From assembly GCA_025351825.1 (NCBI GenBank), contig JANXVE010000180.1, positions 1 through 40,045 of the forward strand: 40,045 nucleotides of DNA. The letters run 5' to 3'. How positions within the stretch are numbered: the first letter of the stretch is position 1; each line of letters starts with the position of its first letter. Made by a program: the position numbers and the translations under genes. Origin of the DNA: Chamaesiphon sp. 341R_metabat_111. GTDB lineage: Bacteria; Cyanobacteriota; Cyanobacteriia; Cyanobacteriales; Chamaesiphonaceae. Under the pieces are notes generated by a model, which saw only the letters and a list, made by a program, of their open reading frames with translations, did not search any database and was not told where the DNA came from. Below are positions 15,783 through 24,201 of the stretch, piece after piece.

Positions 15783-16973
15783 ATGGGCGACAGTACCAAT
15801 GATATCCCCTTGCCAATCAGTGTGCCGATCGACACAAGAGAACTAGCCGAACTAGTCACGATCGCCAACCGCTCTAAATCACCGCTAATAGTTGCTGGAA
15901 ATAGTAGTAAACTCGACTGGGGCGGGATGGTTCGGGATGCGCGCTCGATTATCAGTACTCAAAAGCTCGATCGATTAATCGCTCATGCGGTGGGAGATCT
16001 GACAGTCACCGTCGAAGCGGGGATGAAGTTCGCCAAATTGCAGGAGATCCTGGCAACTGCCGGACAATTTTTGCCTCTAGATCCAGCTTATCCCAACACA
16101 TCGACAATTGGGGGAATTATTGCCACAGCAGCGACTGGTTCGCTCCGCCATCGCTACGGGGGCGTTCGAGATCTACTCTTGGGAATTAGCTTCGTTCGGG
16201 CTGATGGCAAAATCGCCAAAGCGGGTGGACGAGTAGTAAAGAATGTCGCAGGCTATGACATGATGAAGCTGTTTACTGGCTCCTATGGCACCCTGGGGAT
16301 TCTCACCGAAGTAACTTTGCGAGTATATCCACTGCCCGCCAATTCCGGCACCGTCATCCTCACAGGAGCCATTGAGGGACTCAGGAACGCCGCTAAAATC
16401 TTACTGGCGAGTACTTTAACCCCGATCGCGGTAGATGTGCTTTCCACGGCATTTAGCCAGCATCTGGAGATTAGTAATACTCCTAGCCTGGTAGTGAAAT
16501 TCGCCACGATTCCCGCAAGCATTGCCGAGCAGTCAGAGCAGCTACTCGCAATCGGCAAAGGATTGGGTTTAAAGGGTGGTACTTGGCAAGGAGAGCAGGA
16601 GCAGCAACTCTGGAGCGGTATTCAAACAGGTATTTGGGGATCCACACCAGTTGGCTGTAAATTAGGGGTACGATCGACAGCAGCAGTTGACACGATCGAA
16701 TTACTCGATCGATCTACAGCCAATACCGCCAAAGGTGTAATTCACCTCAGCAGTGGGATCGGCGCATTTGCCCTACCAGATGCCAGCCAGATTCAATCCC
16801 TTCGCAGTCATTGTGAAGCCGCTGGTGGCTTTCTATCCATGCTGCAAGCACCTGTAGACATCAAGGGAAAAATAGACGTGTGGGGTTATCGGGGCAATGC
16901 CGTACCACTGATGCGGGAAATCAAACAGCAATTCGATCCGGTAGGAATTCTCAATCCAGGAAAGTGTTTGTAG
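15783..16973 (+). CDS. glcE: Glycolate oxidase/dehydrogenase FAD-binding subunit GlcE
   Basis: A 396-aa FAD-linked oxidoreductase subunit for photorespiratory glycolate oxidation. An N-terminal PCMH-type FAD-binding domain is visible: PLIVAGNSSKLDWGG, LTVTVEAGMKFAKLQEIL, PLDPAYPNTSTIGGIIATA, then GGRVVKNVAGYDMMKLFTGS YGTLGILTEVTLRVYP. The C-terminus ends FDPVGILNPGKCL, the usual FAD-oxidase ending. The length fits GlcE and not GlcD (about 490 aa). The partners glcD and glcF are not in the window. The stop codon lies in the first bases of a dispersed 31-bp hairpin repeat. Confidence 0.9.
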   Translation: MGDSTNDIPLPISVPIDTRELAELVTIANRSKSPLIVAGNSSKLDWGGMVRDARSIISTQKLDRLIAHAVGDLTVTVEAGMKFAKLQEILATAGQFLPLDPAYPNTSTIGGIIATAATGSLRHRYGGVRDLLLGISFVRADGKIAKAGGRVVKNVAGYDMMKLFTGSYGTLGILTEVTLRVYPLPANSGTVILTGAIEGLRNAAKILLASTLTPIAVDVLSTAFSQHLEISNTPSLVVKFATIPASIAEQSEQLLAIGKGLGLKGGTWQGEQEQQLWSGIQTGIWGSTPVGCKLGVRSTAAVDTIELLDRSTANTAKGVIHLSSGIGAFALPDASQIQSLRSHCEAAGGFLSMLQAPVDIKGKIDVWGYRGNAVPLMREIKQQFDPVGILNPGKCL

Positions 16974-17000
16974 GTTGGGTTGAAGAATGAAACCCAACAC
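16970..17000. repeat. 31-bp dispersed hairpin repeat, copy A
   Basis: GTAGGTTGGGTTGAAGAATG followed by AAACCCAACAC; GTTGGGTT can pair with AACCCAAC. It overlaps the glcE stop. Copies in the opposite orientation lie at 19987-20017 and 39534-39564. Placed at gene ends, these could serve as terminators. Confidence 0.8.
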
Positions 17001-17269
17001 TTAGGGTTTCGGCAGAATTAACTAATCGATCTCAAGTAATGACGTAATAAAAATCAATTTTCACGTTGGCGGAGTTGCTCGGAACGAGAATCGCCCCTGA
17101 GGCTGGTTTTTAAAAATAAAACTGCTGCAATCCGCATTCTTTCGTTAATTATCTACACATGTCAGCATTGCAATAGCGTATTCTAGTTCAGTCATCACAA
17201 GACTTTCAATATCGTCAGATGTTATAACTAGAAGTCACATCCATTTATTCCGGCGAGAAAAGACAACTG

Positions 17270-18490
17270 GTGTTGAATCCATTAATTATCCAATTTATCT
17301 TAGGACTAATCTCGATCCTGTTCGCTGAAGTCGTGCGAGATTTCTACCACATCGCCGGACATTATTGGCAACCGATCAAGCAAAATCACCTGCTCCATCA
17401 TAAAGCCTATCGACCGGATTTCTCGATCGCCAATATGGAGCTATACAAAAAATCTCAACTCTATAACGATGTGCCCGAAGCCTTATGCATGGTAGGGTTA
17501 GGCGCAGTCTTAGCCCTAGTAACTCAGAGTCCAGGGATGTGGCTGGGTTGTATTTATTCAATTGCCTTCTTAGTACCTGCATTTCTACGTTCCCAGGGAA
17601 TGCTCCTCGCCACGGATCTGAGCCACAAACCTGGCGATCTCGTCGGCATTCCAGCTCAGTGGCGCGTCAATCGCACCTATCACTGGCGGCACCACTTCGA
17701 TGAGAAAAATGCCTATTATGCCGGACATTTTACATCAGTCGATCGACTCATCGGCACCAGTCTCTCGCTCAAAGGCAAAGTCGTCGCCGTAACTGGTGCT
17801 TCAGGTACGTTAGGGCAAGCATTAATCGACGAACTGTCTAGTCAAGGCGCGAAGGTAGTCGCAATTACTACCAATCCCACCAGTATTTTCGAGCCAGAAG
17901 TCAAAGTAATATCCTGGAAGTTGGGAGCTGAAATAGAGTTATTGCCTCAGCTCCAAGATGTAGATATTTTGATCGTCAATCATGGTGTCAACGTCTATGG
18001 CGATCGATCTCACGCCGCAATTTATGAGTCTTATGAAGTAAACACTTTTTCCACACTTAGACTCGCCGAACTGTTTTTTCAGACAGTTACCAAATCTTCC
18101 GATACAGCAACTAAAGAACTGTGGATTAATACCTCTGAAGCCGAAGTCAATCCAGCATTTAGTCCGTTGTATGAGCTATCCAAACGCACGCTAGGCGATC
18201 TGATTACCCTGCGTCGATTGAATGCACCTTGCATCGTTCGCAAATTAGTACTAGGGCCATTTAAAAGCCAGCTCAATCCGGCGGGAATTATGTCAGCGCG
18301 GTGGATTGCCTGGGCAACGATCGCGTTAGCCAAGCGAGATTTTAGAGATATTATTGTGACAATTAACCCGTTGACTTATCTAATCTTCCCCGTCAAAGAG
18401 TTTTGTCAATCGTGGTACTTTAAACTATTTACCAAGGGGATGAAAAAGGTCGATCGAGTAAATATCAATGCCGAGAAATCAATTAGCTAA
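17270..18490 (+). CDS. Fusion of a sterol-desaturase-like membrane domain and a short-chain dehydrogenase (406 aa)
   Basis: The N-terminal half (1-165) is a fatty-acid-hydroxylase/sterol-desaturase-like membrane domain with His clusters of the di-iron type: HIAGHYW, HLLHH, and YHWRHHFDEKNAYY. The C-terminal half (about 168-390) is an SDR: VVAVTGASGTLGQALIDELS (NAD(P)-binding), VNHG (NNAG equivalent), Ser in INTSEAEV, and YELSK (catalytic Tyr and Lys). This two-domain protein is known as a family in cyanobacteria, but its substrate is not established. The start is GTG at 17270. The cobQ start lies 11 bp downstream, so the two are probably in one transcript. Confidence 0.85.
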   Translation: MLNPLIIQFILGLISILFAEVVRDFYHIAGHYWQPIKQNHLLHHKAYRPDFSIANMELYKKSQLYNDVPEALCMVGLGAVLALVTQSPGMWLGCIYSIAFLVPAFLRSQGMLLATDLSHKPGDLVGIPAQWRVNRTYHWRHHFDEKNAYYAGHFTSVDRLIGTSLSLKGKVVAVTGASGTLGQALIDELSSQGAKVVAITTNPTSIFEPEVKVISWKLGAEIELLPQLQDVDILIVNHGVNVYGDRSHAAIYESYEVNTFSTLRLAELFFQTVTKSSDTATKELWINTSEAEVNPAFSPLYELSKRTLGDLITLRRLNAPCIVRKLVLGPFKSQLNPAGIMSARWIAWATIALAKRDFRDIIVTINPLTYLIFPVKEFCQSWYFKLFTKGMKKVDRVNINAEKSIS

Positions 18491-18501
18491 GACTAAAACA
18501 A

Positions 18502-19980
18502 TTGACTAAATCGATCATGGTAGTAGGAACTACCTCCCACGCAGGCAAATCATTGATGACGGCGGCAATCTGTCGATTGCTAGTGCGTCAGGGTTTCAAA
18601 GTTACCCCCTTCAAGGGGCAGAATATGGCTCTGAATGCCTATATCACCGCCGATGGCCAGGAAATGGGTCACGCTCAGGCTGTCCAGGCGTGGGCGGCGA
18701 AAATTGAGCCACGGATTGAGATGAATCCGATCTTGCTCAAGCCTCAAGGGGATATGACTTCTCAGGTGATTTTGATGGGATCTGCGGTGGGCAGAGTTCA
18801 GGCGGTGGATTATTATCGAGATTATTTCGATCGAGGGTGGGCGGCAATTACTGATTGTTTAGACAAATTAGCAACTGAATTTGATTATATTGTCTGCGAA
18901 GGTGCGGGCAGTCCGGCAGAGATCAATCTCAAACATCGCGACTTGACTAATATGCGAGTGGCGAGTTATTTGCAGGCAAATACCGTATTGGTTGCTGATA
19001 TCGATCGAGGTGGAGTATTCGCTCACATTGTCGGTACCTTGGAATTATTAGAACCGGAAGAACGTGCTTTAATCAAGGGATTTGTCATCAATAAATTTCG
19101 GGGACAACGATCGCTATTAGAATCAGGAATTACTTGGTTGGAAGAGCGAACGGGGATTCCAGTAATCGGAGTAATTCCAATGCTAGACCAAGTATTTCCC
19201 GCCGAAGATTCATTAGATTTATTAGAACGTCGATCGCGTAAACCGAATGCAGATTTAACAATTGGAGTAGTGAGATTTCCCCGAATTTCTAACTTTACCG
19301 ACTTCGATCCGATCGATGCCGAACCCACTGTCAATCTTAAATATATTACGACCAAAGATGAACTAAATAACTGCGACGCAGTAATTTTACCTGGTTCCAA
19401 AACCACCATCGCCGATCTCAATTGGCTCCGTCAATCGGGTATTGCTGAAAGTATCCCAAATTACCTCACCAACGGTGGCACAATTATGGGCATCTGCGGC
19501 GGTTTCCAGATGCTTGGTAACACCCTCGCCGATCCCACAGGTATCGAAGGCATCCCTGGCGAGTACCCAGGCTTGAACCTGTTTCCACTCGCAACAACTA
19601 TCTCTGAAACCAAAACCACTAAACAATCTACCAGCACTACCAACTATCCCGCTCCAGGCATCTCAATCTCTGGCTACGAAATCCATCAGGGCACAACCGA
19701 GTGGCAGCCAGAGGAGGCGAACAGAGCTGAGTATGAGCAATTATTCACTGATGAAACCTTGGGTATTGTCGATCGAGAACTCACGATCTGGGGCACATAT
19801 CTGCACGGTATTTTCGATAATGGGAAATGGCGTAGAAACTGGCTCAACCAAATTCGCTCTCGCCGGAATTTAGCCCCGATTACAAATAACGTGCCAGATT
19901 ATTCCACCCAACGTGAAGAGATTTTTGATAAATTAGCTGACTCAATTTCTGAGTATTTAGATCTAAGTAAATTACAATAA
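18502..19980 (+). CDS. cobQ: Cobyric acid synthase CobQ
   Basis: A 492-aa glutamine-dependent amidotransferase that amidates four carboxylates of adenosylcobyrinic acid a,c-diamide in cobalamin synthesis. The N-terminal dethiobiotin-synthetase-like domain has IMVVGTTSHAGKSLMTAAIC, KGQNMALNAY, and VCEGAGSPAEINL with DIDRGGVFAHIVGTLELL. The C-terminal class I glutaminase-like domain has PGSKTTIADLNWL, the nucleophile Cys in IMGICGGFQMLG, and His in GTYLHGIFDN. The length is standard. The start is TTG at 18502; an alternative ATG is at 18517. It is probably translated from the same mRNA as the desaturase-SDR gene. Confidence 0.95.
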   Translation: MTKSIMVVGTTSHAGKSLMTAAICRLLVRQGFKVTPFKGQNMALNAYITADGQEMGHAQAVQAWAAKIEPRIEMNPILLKPQGDMTSQVILMGSAVGRVQAVDYYRDYFDRGWAAITDCLDKLATEFDYIVCEGAGSPAEINLKHRDLTNMRVASYLQANTVLVADIDRGGVFAHIVGTLELLEPEERALIKGFVINKFRGQRSLLESGITWLEERTGIPVIGVIPMLDQVFPAEDSLDLLERRSRKPNADLTIGVVRFPRISNFTDFDPIDAEPTVNLKYITTKDELNNCDAVILPGSKTTIADLNWLRQSGIAESIPNYLTNGGTIMGICGGFQMLGNTLADPTGIEGIPGEYPGLNLFPLATTISETKTTKQSTSTTNYPAPGISISGYEIHQGTTEWQPEEANRAEYEQLFTDETLGIVDRELTIWGTYLHGIFDNGKWRRNWLNQIRSRRNLAPITNNVPDYSTQREEIFDKLADSISEYLDLSKLQ

Positions 19981-20059
19981 TTGGGTGTGTTGGGTTTCAT
20001 TCTTTAACCCAACCTACAGATCCTACTAACTTAGTATTTAGATCTAAGTAAATTACAAT
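19952..20059. repeat. 27-bp direct repeat of the cobQ 3' end flanking hairpin repeat copy B
   Basis: AGTATTTAGATCTAAGTAAA... occurs at 19952-19978 (last codons of cobQ) and identically over 27 bp at 20033-20059, offset by 81 bp. The 31-bp dispersed hairpin (19987-20017, opposite orientation to copy A) lies between the two. This looks like a duplication associated with acquisition of the hairpin element. Confidence 0.8.
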
Positions 20060-20063
20060 TGAT

Positions 20064-20099
20064 AGCAACTATCAACTGTCAATTATCAACTATCAACTT
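20064..20099. repeat. Heptanucleotide array (ATCAACT)n upstream of the alkB-like gene
   Basis: Units ATCAACT, GTCAATT, ATCAACT and ATCAACT end 5 bp before the ATG at 20105. The sense strand has almost no G and there is no Shine-Dalgarno. Confidence 0.75.
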
Positions 20100-20104
20100 A
20101 TTCA

Positions 20105-20653
20105 ATGATCGAGCCAGAAGTTACAATTTGTCCGAGCTATCTTTCACCCACAGCAGCAACTGAACTGTACGATCGATTACGAGATTGCCTTGACTGGGAT
20201 CTCCGCATCAGTGCGCGAAAAACTGCTTGCTATGGGCTACCTTACAATTACTCTGGCTTGACTTATGAATACCAGCCAATGCACTCGCTGCTGCTGCCTG
20301 TATGTGCGCGGTTGCAAGAAACTTTAGGATTTGAGCCAAATAGTTGTTTGGTCAACTATTACAAGGATGGTCGCGATAAGATGGGCTTTCACTCAGATGA
20401 AATCGATAATCTGGAAGCTGGGACGCAGATTATTATTATTTCCCTGGGTGTCGATCGGAAATTGTCATTTCGATCGACAACTGACTACTCCCAACGACTA
20501 CAATATCTCTTAACTCACGGATCGCTACTCTACATGAGTCAACGTACTCAAGAATTTTGGAGCCATGCGATCAAAAGAGCTAATGTGCTCGAAGGTCGGA
20601 TCAGTCTTACCTTCCGGCGAATCGATCCATTATTTGTTCGAGTATCGAACTGA
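20105..20653 (+). CDS. AlkB-like 2-oxoglutarate/Fe(II) dioxygenase (182 aa)
   Basis: An alkylation-damage dioxygenase that removes alkyl groups from DNA or RNA bases with 2-oxoglutarate and iron. Visible are the iron ligands H96 and D98 in MGFHSDEIDNLE, H154 in FWSHAIKRA, and the 2-oxoglutarate-binding arginines R165 and R171 in GRISLTFRRI. The NYYKDGRDKMGFHSD stretch and ISLG strand match ALKBH2/3-like and bacterial AlkB homologues. There are no membrane or extra domains. It is convergent with the photolyase-like gene, 21 bp apart, so two repair-type genes face each other. Confidence 0.9.
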   Translation: MIEPEVTICPSYLSPTAATELYDRLRDCLDWDLRISARKTACYGLPYNYSGLTYEYQPMHSLLLPVCARLQETLGFEPNSCLVNYYKDGRDKMGFHSDEIDNLEAGTQIIIISLGVDRKLSFRSTTDYSQRLQYLLTHGSLLYMSQRTQEFWSHAIKRANVLEGRISLTFRRIDPLFVRVSN

Positions 20654-20674
20654 CATTGTGATAATAATAATTTG

Positions 20675-22204
20675 CTAATTACCCTTGTACTTGGAATATT
20701 CTCGATCCTTATATTTCCAGTACTTATCCACAGTTTCTTTTGCCGCAACCGCACTGTCATACTCACTCCCACCCTCAGCAACCAATCGCGCTCTAACTTG
20801 TTTGCGAAGATCTGAGACAATCTTCCCATTCACCTTGCGCGTCTGTGCCCAATCGAGGATTGGCTGTGGGTAGTAGCTATCAGCGTATTTACCTTGACTA
20901 ACTTCATCGAGGCTATATCCCTGTAACTCTTCGATCCAATGGTGAATAAACTTCAAATCGGGGTCTTTCTCGGCGATATTCTTGTTCGGGTTGTAGATCC
21001 GAAACGTTTCGCTTAAAGGATTGGTAACACCAGACTGCATCTGCCACTGCCAGTTATCAATTGCCAGATCTCCATCGACTAAATAGTTCATAAAGTGTTT
21101 GGCTCCATGATGCCAAGACACACCACAATTGATGGTTAAAAAGGTGGCGCACATCGCCCGCATCCGAAAGTTCATCCAGCCCATCGTCTGAAGCTGCCGC
21201 ATACTCGCATCAACTAGCGGAAACCCCGTCATCCCCTCCTGCCAAGCTTGGAATAGTTCGAGCCGCTCTGAGCTGAGTTCGTCTGATTTATACCAATCAT
21301 CGAATTCAGGGTAGCGATTTTGGTAGGCAACTTCGGGGTAGAAGTACAGCCGCTGGGTAAAACTATCATGCCACCGCAGCCTGTCGCGAAAAGCTTTGAG
21401 CGAAAATTCAGCTTTTGGTTGACTTGCGAGGGCAGCGACTCTATCCTTAGTTGCTTGGTAAACAGTTCGCGTCGAAATCGTCCCAAACGTCAGATGTGGT
21501 GAGAGGTGAGAAGTTGACCCAATTTGCGCCAACCACGGACGTGATAGCTTCCAATGATAGCCGTGAAATCTGCTGGTGAGAAATGAGTCTAATGTAGTGT
21601 GAGCATCTGTTTCTCCGCCTGGAAAATAGACTTTTTCGACATCCCAAAACTGTGAGTATTTGTGGGTGAGTTCTGGGAACGTCAGTTGGGGGATGTCAAT
21701 CGATAGCGTCGGCAAATCGAGCTTGAATGGCGGCTGATATTGAGGTTGACGTTGATAGGTATAGTATGTCTGAAACCACTCCTGGCGGTCATCTGACGCT
21801 TGCAGAAAGTTATTTAATCCCAGGTGACAATCGAGGTTTAAATCCCGATAGAAGTCTAAAATCGATCGATCTCGACTAATCCCATACTCGACTTGGACAT
21901 CGCGGTTGAAGAACAGCTTAGGGCGTTCTCCTTGAGCGATGAGCTGGGTGGTGAGGTCTTGAATAATCGTAGTAGAGTTGCCTTCAAATATGAATAAACG
22001 ACTACCTAACTCTTGGAGTTGACGATCCAAGTCTGCTAATGATTCAAACAAAAATCTGACTCTAGCTTTCCCAATATCCGCCCAGGTATAAAACCACGGA
22101 TCGATGATGAAGAATGGTAAAACAGGTGCGTTGTCAGTAGAGGCTAAAGTGACAATCTCATTGTCAGTCAATCGCAAGTCGCGGCGAAACCATAGCAGGT
22201 GCAT
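20675..22204 (-). CDS. Cryptochrome/photolyase family flavoprotein (509 aa)
   Basis: The N-terminal photolyase alpha/beta domain begins MHLLWFRRDLRLTDNEIVTL; the FAD-binding helical domain includes LAQIGSTSHLSPHLTFGTIS, FRDRLRWHDSFTQRL, GFPLVDASMRQLQTMGWMNF and YNPNKNIAEKDPDLKFI. The block after DGDL, which in CPD photolyases reads ANNGGWQW, is here AIDNWQWQMQSG: shorter by two residues, with Asp at the first Asn position. This differs from classical class I CPD photolyases, so the protein may be a divergent photolyase or a cryptochrome. The substrate or lesion is not assigned. Confidence 0.85.
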   Translation of the reverse strand: MHLLWFRRDLRLTDNEIVTLASTDNAPVLPFFIIDPWFYTWADIGKARVRFLFESLADLDRQLQELGSRLFIFEGNSTTIIQDLTTQLIAQGERPKLFFNRDVQVEYGISRDRSILDFYRDLNLDCHLGLNNFLQASDDRQEWFQTYYTYQRQPQYQPPFKLDLPTLSIDIPQLTFPELTHKYSQFWDVEKVYFPGGETDAHTTLDSFLTSRFHGYHWKLSRPWLAQIGSTSHLSPHLTFGTISTRTVYQATKDRVAALASQPKAEFSLKAFRDRLRWHDSFTQRLYFYPEVAYQNRYPEFDDWYKSDELSSERLELFQAWQEGMTGFPLVDASMRQLQTMGWMNFRMRAMCATFLTINCGVSWHHGAKHFMNYLVDGDLAIDNWQWQMQSGVTNPLSETFRIYNPNKNIAEKDPDLKFIHHWIEELQGYSLDEVSQGKYADSYYPQPILDWAQTRKVNGKIVSDLRKQVRARLVAEGGSEYDSAVAAKETVDKYWKYKDREYSKYKGN

Positions 22205-22717
22205 ACTTTAGAGATTTAGATCGATGCTTTCTAGTTTAACGTTTAGACATCTCCAGTACACACTTACTGACTAAATGCGATCGAACGCCCAGTGCTGATA
22301 TTTATCTCCCTCTGTGTCTAGATTTGGGTTTTTGCCATAACGTCTCAATCATCCCCCAGAGCGAATCCACTCTGCGGCTCGACTTTGATGCCAAGGGTAA
22401 GCATTTCAAATCACTACCTCAAGGCTATTTTGAGAATGGCACACACACCAAAGTAACTGCAACCGTGTTGCCTGATTTCACCGTTAGCGTGGACATGTAT
22501 TAGAATAGCTGTCTAAAAGATAGCCTAAAACTCGAAAAGTAACGTGTAGCGTAAGTTTCTGCGTGTCATCGACAAGTATATATTTTTTATGCCATGATTA
22601 AAATGTTTCTTCTGGTGGGTATAATTACAGAGTAGCTAGTTCATAGATACTTTTACATCTCAACCAACTACACAACTTCTTTTTGGTAGCAATTCCTCTA
22701 AATACTGGGATATTTCA
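22205..22717. other. Gene-free 0.5 kb with one coding remnant
   Basis: A plus-strand open frame without a proper start (about 22276-22503) reads RTPSADIYLPLCLDLGFCHN, then STLRLDFDAKGKHFKSLP and ATVLPDFTVSVDMY before TAG 22501-22503. I do not recognise it with confidence; a Uma2-type or similar remnant is only a guess. From 22510 the sequence is AT-rich and probably contains the promoter of the gene at 22718. Nothing else was seen. Confidence 0.3.
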
Positions 22718-23443
22718 ATGGCAGTTCTAGAGCAAAATCAATTAACTAATAATCTCCTCAACAGCATTCCAGACTCACTTCAGAGAGAGTATGCTAATAT
22801 TGTCAAACTTTTAGAAAGAAGTTACTCAGAGGATTGTGAAAAGGCTGCGATCACTGAGGAAACGTCAGAAATTAAAGTCATTGTAGAACGAGCAAAAGAG
22901 TTTGCAGAAAAAAGGCAATTCTACAAGCTTCGTAATGCTATCGGCCACGCTCTTGAAAAAATTAAAATTTTCAACAATTCTCGAAAAGAAGGTGGTTATT
23001 ACTTGCCTAATTCTATTGGCAAATTGCTAAAGGAATGTATTTCAGCTCACAAAAAAAGCTTACAGACTATATCAGATAGTGGCAGAGCATTGTCAGGCAT
23101 AAATAAATACAATGAAAATAGTAGCAAAAAAGATTTGATAAGATGGGCTGATGCTCTTGAAAAATTAGGTGATGCTATAGAAGATAATATTGATTTTTTT
23201 AATGTAGAATTTCTCGAACAGATTCAAGTTTCATTTACTTATATAATTCAGGTGTCTAGACAAAAGACATACAGTTCTCAGATCAGAGTAAGTACAAAAG
23301 AATCTTATCGAATTAGAATTCGCAATGCTGCGGGGTTTATATCCAGACTCATCGATAGTGTCGTGGAAGAATCAGATGCAGAGGATCGCGAAATTCTAAC
23401 GGCTATTGCTACGGCTAATCACCCTGTTTTTTTTGAAGACTAA
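22718..23443 (+). CDS. Hypothetical helical protein upstream of a PemK/MazF-like toxin (241 aa)
   Basis: I do not recognise the family. The protein is polar, rich in Lys/Glu/Ser/Ile and mostly helical, for example RSYSEDCEKAAITEETSEIK, VIVERAKEFAEKRQ and the acidic C-terminus ESDAEDREILTAIATANHPV. There is no membrane segment and no HTH or AbrB-type motif. Codon use is AT-richer than in neighbouring core genes, suggesting acquisition. The stop lies 14-23 bp before the toxin-like gene, so both are probably in one operon. By position it could be the antitoxin or a neutralising or sensing partner. At 241 aa it is much longer than a usual MazE antitoxin. Confidence 0.6.
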   Translation: MAVLEQNQLTNNLLNSIPDSLQREYANIVKLLERSYSEDCEKAAITEETSEIKVIVERAKEFAEKRQFYKLRNAIGHALEKIKIFNNSRKEGGYYLPNSIGKLLKECISAHKKSLQTISDSGRALSGINKYNENSSKKDLIRWADALEKLGDAIEDNIDFFNVEFLEQIQVSFTYIIQVSRQKTYSSQIRVSTKESYRIRIRNAAGFISRLIDSVVEESDAEDREILTAIATANHPVFFED

Positions 23444-23457
23444 TTTGGTCGGAAGGA

Positions 23458-23868
23458 TTGCTAATTTTGACCAAATCTAATGCTTCTTATCAAAAGGGTG
23501 ATGTTGTTGATGCCCCATTTCCTTATCAGAGCGATTCAGAAGAGGAAAAGTACAGACCCGTACTCGTTCTTGCGTCAACCTCAACGGGAGGGTTGCTTTG
23601 TGCTTATATAACTACTAAATCTCATCGAGATGGAGTAATTCCAATTCTCGCTAAGGATTTTAAGGAAGGTATGTTAGGCTATGATGCCTCATATATTCAA
23701 CCGTCTACAGTTTATACTCTCAATGCCGATCTAGTTAGAACGAAATATGGAACTTTGAAGGATGACAAAGTTGATGAAGTAGTTAAAGCTTTGGTAGAGC
23801 TGTTACAAAAGCCACCTGAATCTCCACCAACTGCCAAGGCTTGGGAACGACCTAAAAAACCATTCTAA
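23458..23868 (+). CDS. PemK/MazF-like toxin family protein (about 133-136 aa)
   Basis: The N-terminal pattern YQKGDVVDAPFPYQSDSEEE followed by KYRPVLVLAS is that of PemK/MazF-type mRNA interferases (GDVVxxxFP...RPxLVL), which are SH3-like barrels. A middle part, LLCAYITTKSHRDGVIPI, and a later LNADLVRTKYGTL fit the family core. The C-terminus is Pro/Lys-rich (PPESPPTAKAWERPKKPF). Two TTG starts are possible: 23458 and 23467. GGAAGG at 23451-23456 is well placed for 23467 and too close for 23458. The gene follows the 241-aa gene directly. Cleavage activity is inferred from the family only. Confidence 0.72.
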   Translation: MLILTKSNASYQKGDVVDAPFPYQSDSEEEKYRPVLVLASTSTGGLLCAYITTKSHRDGVIPILAKDFKEGMLGYDASYIQPSTVYTLNADLVRTKYGTLKDDKVDEVVKALVELLQKPPESPPTAKAWERPKKPF

Positions 23869-23951
23869 TTGACTCTCTATTCTCCCGAAGTCAAAGTCCA
23901 GTACTATCCGCTGTTTGTCTCGATCTCCAATAAATGATTGCTGTAAACTCG

Positions 23952-23976
23952 AAAACCCCGCTAGTAGCGAGGTTTT
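23952..23976. terminator. Terminator hairpin downstream of tRNA-Phe
   Basis: AAAACC-CCGCTA and TAGCG-A-GGTTTT form a compact stem between the toxin-like gene and tRNA-Phe. On the minus strand the second arm ends GGGGTTTT, on the plus strand GAGGTTTT, so it can act in both directions. Confidence 0.65.
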
Positions 23977-23982
23977 GATATA

Positions 23983-24055
<73 letters not shown>

Positions 24056-24201
24056 GCGTCGCTTCATTAAAATTTGGCAACTTGACTAATATAGCAAAGA
24101 TTCGTCGATTATGCAATAGGTAAGAGGAAAATTGATTCTCCCCGATTTCCGCTTTTGTTTGGTACGATCGATGAAGACAATTAGCCACCGTCAGAAGAAT
24201 A

